A DNA stretch of 64,000 nt, from NCBI GenBank assembly GCA_030490835.1, contig CM059977.1:24905335-24969334 (forward strand). The letters run 5' to 3'. Source of the DNA: Annona cherimola. Its lineage: Eukaryota; Streptophyta; Magnoliopsida; Magnoliales; Annonaceae. Within the stretch, counting starts at the first letter, position 1; every line of letters begins with the position of its first letter. This document shows, piece after piece, positions 57,957 to 64,000 of this stretch. Below the pieces are notes generated by a model. It ran no database searches, was not told the origin of the DNA, and saw nothing but the letters and a program-made list of their open reading frames with translations. Both the position numbers and the translations under genes were made by a program.

Positions 57957-58261
57957 GATTGGTACAATTACATATATCTCAATACATATTATACTTGAAG
58001 ATTTGAGACATTCTTACAAATATAAGGGATACATATTCCCAAAGAAATTTGGAGACACAGCTCCACAAAAGAATAAGGAAGACACAGCTTTCAACAACCA
58101 CCCGGGAGACCACCTGCTCCCACACTCCATCCATCCGGGAGACCACTTTTTGCTCCCACGTATATTTTTCCGCCCGAAGTCTGAGCGCGATTCAAAGCTC
58201 CACCCGCTGCCCGCGCACATTTGCGCCACCGACAGCGACCAACCGAGCTAGCCTCGGTTGG
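57931..58261 (-). mobile_element. SINE copy 1, full length
   Basis: This 331-bp element is flanked by a perfect 16-bp target duplication, TGAAGGTTACCGGTTT (57915-57930 and 58262-58277). On the minus strand it starts CCAACCGAGGC and has box A TAGCTCGGTTGGT, then a diverged box B (GAGCTTTGAATCGCG). Five short hairpin units follow (58137-58157, 58104-58121, 58077-58092, 58051-58064, 58026-58040), then an AT-rich body and a poly(A) tail, which is the T run at 57928-57956. It is a non-coding pol III-type retroposon that depends on LINE machinery. Confidence 0.9.
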
Positions 58262-58554
58262 TGAAGGTTACCGGTTTCATTTCCTCCTCTTTGGTTGTAA
58301 AGGGTTTTTAGAAAAAAGTTCCTTTACAATGGATGTTTTATAATTCTCCCTAAATGTGGAAATTTTGAGATTTTTTTCCTAAAAGTGGAGGTGTTATAAG
58401 AAAATTCTCTCCTTATATGAAGGTTGTGAATATGTCGAGTTTTTATATCATATAAATACCAATAAAAATATTGAAGGATGTCTTTGCTTTGGGTGCCCGA
58501 CACTATGGAGGCTTAAGTCTCAAGAGAGGCCATTAGGCCATACCAAAAATAAAT

Positions 58555-58805
58555 TACTTAAATTTATCATCTAATTTTTTTTTCAACCATCCATAACTAC
58601 CTTATATTTAATTATTTTTCTTATCTTTCTATACAATCATCTTATTTTTCAATTATTTTTATATAACTAACTTATCAATTTTAACTTTATTTTCTTTACT
58701 TTTCATCATTACTTTTATCATATCACATCATTTGCACTGATTTTAAAAACTTTTACATGAATTTTTTTTTTATCTAAGAGTATTATAACTTTCCCAAGAC
58801 ACCCT
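58555..58805 (+). mobile_element. MITE-A copy
   Basis: The MITE-A body (AACTAACTTATCAATTTTAA, TTTTCATCATTACTTTTATC) is present and ends CCCAAGACACCC. The left terminus is diverged. Confidence 0.7.
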
Positions 58806-59100
58806 TAATTGAAATATTAATTCAATTGTCAATAATTACACATAACTTGTAAAATAAGTATTAGAAGGTTATCGATTTTCAAAATTTACAAGTTGTGAAC
58901 AGATCTGAGAGGTTGAAAGACCTCAATCCATCATACCCAAATATTAAAATAGGTTATATAGGTTTATACTAAGGGATTGATAGGTTGAAAGTTGCTGCCC
59001 TAATCGCTAAAGAACCGGGTTAGATTCGCCCGGAGCAACGGATTCGCCTTGTTATGGTTAAACTCATAAGGTTCCCCCAGGAACTGAGACCCAGATTAAT
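58806..59100. other. bL25 distal upstream region
   Basis: Mostly AT-rich. A tRNA-like T-arm sequence (CGGGTTAGATTCGCCCG, 59016-59032) is present but has no complete tRNA around it. Confidence 0.4.
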
Positions 59101-59128
59101 AGCCCATTGTTTTGGAATTCAAAGCCCA
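59101..59128 (+). promoter_or_regulatory. Two site II motifs upstream of bL25
   Basis: AGCCCA at 59101-59106 and 59123-59128 is the inverse of TGGGCT, the site II element recognised by TCP factors. Paired site II elements are typical of plant ribosomal-protein and mitochondrial-protein genes. They lie about 80-105 bp before the ATG. Confidence 0.5.
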
Positions 59129-59205
59129 AAAAAGCGACGACCACAGAAAGCCCTCGCTCTCTATTGCCGTTGCTGACGAGACGTTGGGGTGGAGAGCAGA
59201 GAGAG

Positions 59206-59598
59206 ATGCTGAGAGTCTGCCGGTCGAGGTGGAGCTCCAACTCCGGCTCCAGCAGGAGCTGCTCAGCTGCAGCAGCAGCTTTGAGCAGGGCATTCTCGCA
59301 CTACCATAATATCCAAGCAACCCCGCGGGAGCACACGGGCAGCAGGACGGCGGTGAAAGCCAGAGCCCAGGGCCTCGTCCCCGCCGTAGTCTTCAGCAAG
59401 GGAGACATCCAAGATCCCTCCAATGGCTTCCGCCCCATCTCTCGCAAGCTCCTTCTCGCCACCGAACGCAAGCAGATCAACTCCATCATCAAGACCGTCC
59501 AGCCACAGTTCTTCTGTTCCACCGTATTCAATCTCCAGGTTCGCGCTGGGCCCGCCTCTTCCTGCCTCCTCGAATCTGGAAGAGTCCTGCCTATCAAG
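59206..59598 (+). CDS. Organellar ribosomal protein bL25, exon 1
   Basis: The first coding exon has 131 codons; the start is ATG at 59206 (MLRVCRSRWSSNSGSSRSCS). The Arg/Ser/Ala-rich, acid-poor N-terminus of about 40-45 residues is a likely mitochondrial presequence. From about residue 52 the bL25 (L25/TL5/Ctc) domain begins: ARAQGLVPAVVFSKGD, then RKLLLATERKQINSIIKTV and CLLESGRVLPIK. bL25 binds 5S rRNA in the large subunit of bacterial-type ribosomes. The donor is ATCAAG|GTCGAC, a weak but acceptable GT site; splicing here joins PIK to VHRN in frame, as in plant homologues. The full protein is 244 residues, the usual plant length. Confidence 0.92.
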
Positions 59599-59692
59599 GT
59601 CGACCGCTCCTTCTCTTTCCTTCAGACCTTTGGCTCATTCGTTTCGAAAATTCCAACTTTTGTTGGAAAGTTGAAGTTTTTTTGTGGTTTAG

Positions 59693-59822
59693 GTTCATCG
59701 GAATGTTGAGACGGGGCAGATTCTCAATTTGGTGTTCGTTTGGGCTGATACGGGTTCTGAGTTGGCGGTCGATGTGCCGGTTGTCTTCAAAGGGGAAGAT
59801 GTCTGCCCTGGATTGAAGAAAG
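59693..59822 (+). CDS. Organellar ribosomal protein bL25, exon 2
   Basis: This 130-nt exon lies after a 94-nt intron (acceptor TTGTGGTTTAG). It encodes VHRNVETGQILNLVFVWADT and then VDVPVVFKGEDVCPGLKK, the end of the RNA-binding domain (V.R....G.I...DF-like strand, here LVFVWAD) and the first strands of the TL5-type beta domain, whose V.VPV.F.GE...PG.K.GG motif is very conserved. It ends one base into a Gly codon at AAAG|GTGTGT. Confidence 0.93.
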
Positions 59823-60194
59823 GTGTGTTCTTTCTGCTCACATTGCAATGACTTGTTTGTGTTTTCTTTTCTCTGTGAATGGTGGTGAAAGTTTTACGAC
59901 TGATGAGGTGTCTTGATTCATCTGCATTGTTGTAGACAATTGTACTTTTGTGAAGGGAATGTATGTTCGTGGCTTGAAACAGCGGACCCTTTTCACTTGG
60001 GCTGCTTTTTGTGATGTATTTTGGCACTAGTGTATTATCCATTTGGACTCTTAGCTCTGTTTGGTCGGCTTTTTCGGTTCACCTTCATGGTGAATGGGAC
60101 TTACTGCCGGAGATTAGAGAAAATGATGCCAACAGGACAAGAGGATGTTGGAAAAATCGTAAACAATGACAAAATGGATTTTCTTTCTTTTTTA

Positions 60195-60455
60195 GGGGTG
60201 TTTAGCAAACATCAAAATTTTTCCAATTAAAACTTTTCAATCTCTATAACTACCTTATTTTTAATTATTTTTTACATCTTCCGTATTTTTCAATCATTTC
60301 TAGACAACTATTCATACAAATAACCTATTTATTTTAACTTTATTATCCTTACTCTTTATCATTACTCCTATCATATCATATAATTTTCTATTAATTCAAA
60401 AAATTTTAATTCAATAATTTTTCATTAAAAGTTTTACCACTTTCCAAATACACCT
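60195..60455 (+). mobile_element. MITE-A copy in bL25 intron, TTA duplication
   Basis: It begins GGGGTGTTTAGC and ends CCAAATACACCT. TTA flanks both ends (60192-60194, 60456-60458). The body is typical MITE-A. Confidence 0.75.
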
Positions 60456-61289
60456 TTAATTTAAAGGGTTGATGTAGGAAGGGATATGTTTGATATCTTG
60501 ATTGTACTAAAGTATGGAATTAATCAACAAGCCATGGTAGATAAATGTCTTGTCAAATAAACAATAGGCACTCCGTTAAAAAAAAAAAGAAAAAGAAAAA
60601 AACAATAGGCACTTGTTATGAATTAAAGTATGAAACACCTCCTCAGGCTATTGAATTTTTTATAATTGGATGTTATATGGAGTCGGTCATCTGACGGTAA
60701 CTTGTTGTATGTGGAAAGATTTTCTAATTAAACAATGTGTAACTCAGTTTCTAAGTTTGGATTGAATAGAATAAATTACACATTGGATCCCACCTACTGT
60801 ATATGATTGCATGGTGAATACAGTCCTTGTGGAAGATATTATCTGGGGCAGTTGTAAGACTAGCCACACTTTATGCTTAGGGCAGGATTTTGGGGGACTC
60901 AAGGAGCGACATATAAATTGGATAGACGTAGTCAACTGAGAATTTGAGATGCAAGAATGAAAGGATGAGGAAAGAAAGAAACTGTAGTCAGTGCATCATG
61001 ATCACCTTCTTGCTTTTTTATGTAGTCAGGAGTCATGCTAATGTAAAGGTGTGAGATATCTATGTTTAATCACCCTTTAAATTGCTACCTCGTCATTCTG
61101 GAGGTTGATGAATTTCATTCCTTCTCCATCTGTTAATGTGATCATTAGTAACCATAACTTGTGCTATGTGTCCTAATTCTCAGTTCATCTGATATTGCAG
61201 TCTTTATCTGTGATTATTTATCTTCTGGTAGAAAGAAGATATCCTGGCTTGTCTTTGATTATCTTTCTCTTTGTCAAATTTTTAGATTC

Positions 61290-61750
61290 CCACTTCTATG
61301 TAACTGGTTAATATAGAAATGGACTCAAATAACTGCTTGGAGGGGCCCATTGGGATAATCCAATCAATCATGTTGTTTAACGCCATTATTCTATCATGTT
61401 ACCAAAAATCATTTTAATTAGACTCTTTAGTGGGTACTACCTACTTAAAAAATGTGTAGATTATGAAAACACTAAAATTTATCACAAATGCATCACAATT
61501 TTATAATAGTTTATAGAATCATTAATCAACACAGGAAGAATGTTTTAGATGGTTTAAATGTTTATTTAACAGTGTTGAAATTGGTATATAAATCAATAGA
61601 CAGATGAGGGTCATATGTTGGTCTGATTTTGATGAAACTTTGTAGATAATTCTGAACGCAATGGGTGGGGTGGATTGTGATTTCATTATTCCGGTGGGCC
61701 CTGTCGAAGCTGTTATTTGAGTTCACTTCCATGTAACTGGTTTAGATAAC
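61290..61750. mobile_element. FB-D-like element in bL25 intron
   Basis: CACTTCTATGTAACTGGTTA (61293-61312) and CACTTCCATGTAACTGGTTT (near 61723) occur at the two ends in the same orientation. Inner blocks (GTTGTTTAACGCCATTATTC, TTTATAGAATCATTAATCAA) resemble FB-D arms. The boundaries are approximate. Confidence 0.4.
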
Positions 61751-63346
61751 AGTAGGGCTGGGTCCCAAGTTTCTATATGTATTTCTATGGCTGGAATGTA
61801 TGTCAAGGATGGCGTCATGTTTCTCATTTCTTCTCCTCAAATCTGTATGGCTGGAATGCATGTCAGGAATGCTCCTGGATAAGTTCCTTGTGCTGTTCAT
61901 TCTTGGTTGTTTTATTTTGATCCGATGCTGTAAGTCTAGTGGTGTACCTAATTATATTAGTTGTCTTCTCAACAAAAGCTTTGGCTAAGCCTTTGCTTGG
62001 CCTGTTATTAAAATTTAAATCCATATTTTAAAGCTTGTCCCAATGTCTGTTTTGCATCTATCCTATATGCAACATTGGTCCTATAAATTTGCAGTTCTTT
62101 GGTCTTATTTCATTCTCCTCTCTCATATGTACAAATAAGCCAAGGCTAGCTTCATGCTGTTTTATTTGCATCTACTAGTTCAATGCCTTTCTTGTCGATT
62201 TCCTAAATGCCATGTTGCAAGATAGTTCCTAATCCTACATTCTATTTGTTCTCCTACACACCCACAAGAGCCTGTACCCAACTTTTCACTGACAATCAAA
62301 ACTGGTTGTTTTCTAAGTACTTATTTAGGATGCCTTATCCACCCCCTGCAAATCTCTAATTGCACCAAGGTGCTGGTGCAACATGGCATTTGTGAGCAAG
62401 ACCCTATATTGAGCTTAAGTGTCAGATTATTGGCATTAATGAGGAGGAAGAAGTAACAAAGTTCGACACTGGCTACCACAGCCTTCCACAGTTCCTTTTT
62501 TTTTTTTTTTTTGAGACAGAACTGACAGTAGAGCATGCAACTTCCTGATGGAGTTGGCTTTATCATTTTTAACACTTACAAAGGTAAATCCCTAGGAAAT
62601 ACAGTGGAGTTGGTTTAATCAATTGTAAAAATAAATGACTCGGAAATATGATACTGGTAGGTTTTCCTTTTCTGTTATGAATCATCTTTACAGAGGCTCT
62701 TGGTCAAACTGTTAAATGCGAAGTTCAGAGATTTTGTATCTTTGAGATGATATCTTGTTTGTTTCAACTGTCATTACACAACATGCAGGTAGCTTGTTAA
62801 AGCTAATTTTTGCAATCTAATTGCATTAAGTAAACAACAAATAGGTCTTTACAATTTGTATCTCATATCTAGCTGAAGATAGGGTGTTTGCTGTTTGCAC
62901 CTTGTAAATCCAATCCAACTTCAAGAGAATTATCACTCGGGCCAGGATAAGGCATGGCTAAGAATCCATCATTTGACTGCGAAAACCATTGCAGGTTGAA
63001 AATGGTTCCCAAAAGATAAAAAAAGATCCATTCACAGAATAATCACCTGGATGTTTTTGCAATTTGTACTGTTGACTGCAGGTCAATCTTATCTCAATTA
63101 GTGTCCAGGGTTTTTTAGATATCTGCAGACTTGGAGTGCGTTTTGTTTTTTAGTTTTGCTTTATTCAGAGAATAATCACTTGGAAATTTCAACAACATGA
63201 TCTGTCCACTGCACCGTGGGTTCAGCTTTTCTCAATCAATGGGTGCATGGTGAATTTGCATATATTTGTCACCTAAGGATTTTTGACAGCAGTCGTGCAC
63301 AAAATTATATAACATTGTCTACAATACTGTTCTTTGAGTTCAATCG

Positions 63347-63369
63347 TCTCTCTCTCTCTCTCTCTCTCT
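63347..63369. repeat. TC dinucleotide microsatellite
   Basis: An uninterrupted TC run of 23 bases lies in intron 2, inside the first copy of a local duplication. Confidence 0.9.
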
Positions 63370-63535
63370 ACCTGCGTGTGATTGTCTTGCAAAGAACTTG
63401 TGTGGATTTTACTGTCTTCACAAAGAAAATAATGTAACATTCTCCATAATTTTTACTTTTTGAATGTTGACCATCACTTCAGTTTATGATGTCTGGCTCT
63501 CTCTCAACCTAACTGGATTGTCTTGCAAAAAACAG

Positions 63536-63747
63536 GTGGTTATTTACATACCATAAGAGCGAATCTGAAATTCCAGTGCCCTGCAGACCACATTCCTCAG
63601 AAAATCGAGGTGGACTTGAGCAGTCTTGATATTGGAGATGGAGTTTCGATGCATGAGATCAAGGTTGATCCATCTTTGAAGCTCTTAAGCAAGAATGACA
63701 AGATACCCATATGTAAGATAAAGGCAACAATGTTAGAAACTCAATAA
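63536..63747 (+). CDS. Organellar ribosomal protein bL25, exon 3
   Basis: The terminal coding exon follows a 3713-nt intron (acceptor CTTGCAAAAAACAG). It completes the Gly codon and reads GGYLHTIRANLKFQCPADHI, PQKIEVDLSSLDIGDGVSMH, EIKVDPSLKLL and ends MLETQ-stop (TAA at 63745). The I.VD.S.L.IGD...... pattern is the core of the TL5 C-terminal domain. No frameshift or stop interrupts the three-exon model. Confidence 0.93.
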
Positions 63748-64000
63748 CCTGTGTACTGCATACATGGTATTTTGAGGAAAGGAACATGAGGAATTTTTGG
63801 TTTTCAGGAATTTACTTTGAGGGAATGAGGAATTATTTTTTATGCTAATCCAGTTCCTGTTTCTGTTTGAGCTGTTTCTCAGACGAGAAGAACAACTTTC
63901 TTGCTGTTATACAATCTCATCATAGCAAAATGCTTCTCCATAGGTGATGGGAACAGTTTTCATGTGAAGTGAACTACAACTGTAGTAATTTTATTGAAGA
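63748..64000 (+). other. bL25 3' UTR and flank
   Basis: This is T-rich downstream sequence after the TAA. No canonical AATAAA was seen before the window ends, so the polyadenylation site is not placed. Confidence 0.5.

Larger units (their letters stand above)
59823..63535 (+). other. bL25 intron 2 with nested repeats
   Basis: This 3713-nt intron contains a MITE-A (60195-60455), an FB-D-like foldback (about 61290-61750), T runs (62496-62511), a TC microsatellite (63347-63369) and a local duplication near its 3' end. No other gene is supported inside. Confidence 0.7.

Noticed and set aside
57889..58251. 120-codon open frame with a run of Phe
   Set aside because: It is the SINE and its poly(A) tail read through the T run, not a protein.
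58990..59045. tRNA-like sequence (GTTGCT...CGGGTTAGATTCGCCCG...AGCAAC)
   Set aside because: The T-arm and acceptor-like ends pair, but only about 18 bases lie between acceptor and T-arm, too few for D and anticodon arms.
59107..59205. In-frame extension upstream of bL25 ATG
   Set aside because: The frame is open but begins with TTG, and the extra residues overlap the site II promoter region; ATG at 59206 gives a normal presequence.
63216..63437. 73-codon frame in bL25 intron 2
   Set aside because: It depends on the TC microsatellite (Ser-Leu repeats) and lies wholly in the intron.

Overview
This is plant nuclear DNA. The evidence is AT-rich intergenic sequence, GT-AG introns (one of 3.7 kb), plant-only gene families (a LOB-domain transcription factor, a two-domain organellar ribosomal protein bL25) and a dense layer of plant-type MITEs, SINEs and LTR remnants. 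It is an angiosperm; the species cannot be named from the window. There are no operons, CRISPR arrays or prokaryotic features.

Only three protein-coding genes are well supported. (1) A minus-strand gene at 4977 to about 3400 encodes an organelle-targeted OB-fold single-stranded-DNA-binding-like protein. Two coding exons are visible; the 3' end is not resolved and lies next to an LTR element at 441-3132. Its leader has an E2F-type site and a telo-box. (2) A minus-strand, intronless CDS at 25671-26549 encodes a class I LBD/AS2 transcription factor closest to LBD36/ASL1. It has a predicted 412-nt intron in the 5' leader, upstream ORFs and a TATA box near 27435. (3) A plus-strand three-exon gene (59206-59598, 59693-59822, 63536-63747) encodes a 244-residue, probably mitochondrial, ribosomal protein bL25 (L25/TL5/Ctc family). 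Two site II motifs lie upstream.

Between the genes lie repeats: a non-autonomous LTR element with a tRNA-Met-type primer site; about a dozen copies of one roughly 280-bp MITE (here MITE-A, TIR about GGGTGTGTTTGG, 3-bp target duplications); several foldback families (FB-B, C, D, E, G, H, J), some with 9-bp target duplications like Mutator-type elements; a CACTA-type element; a tandem pair of LTR-like units; and a tRNA-derived SINE family. Nesting is clear in several places (FB-C inside FB-D, FB-B inside MITE-A, MITE-A inside FB-J, a SINE inside an RNase H pseudogene), which gives a relative insertion order.

The most unusual signal is in the SINE family: its body carries a run of very short hairpins (stem of 4-6 bp around an ACCAC/ACACA-like loop), and the stem bases change in a paired way between units and copies. 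This is the best candidate for something not described before. The three genes are unrelated in function; two (SSB-like and bL25) are predicted organellar proteins.
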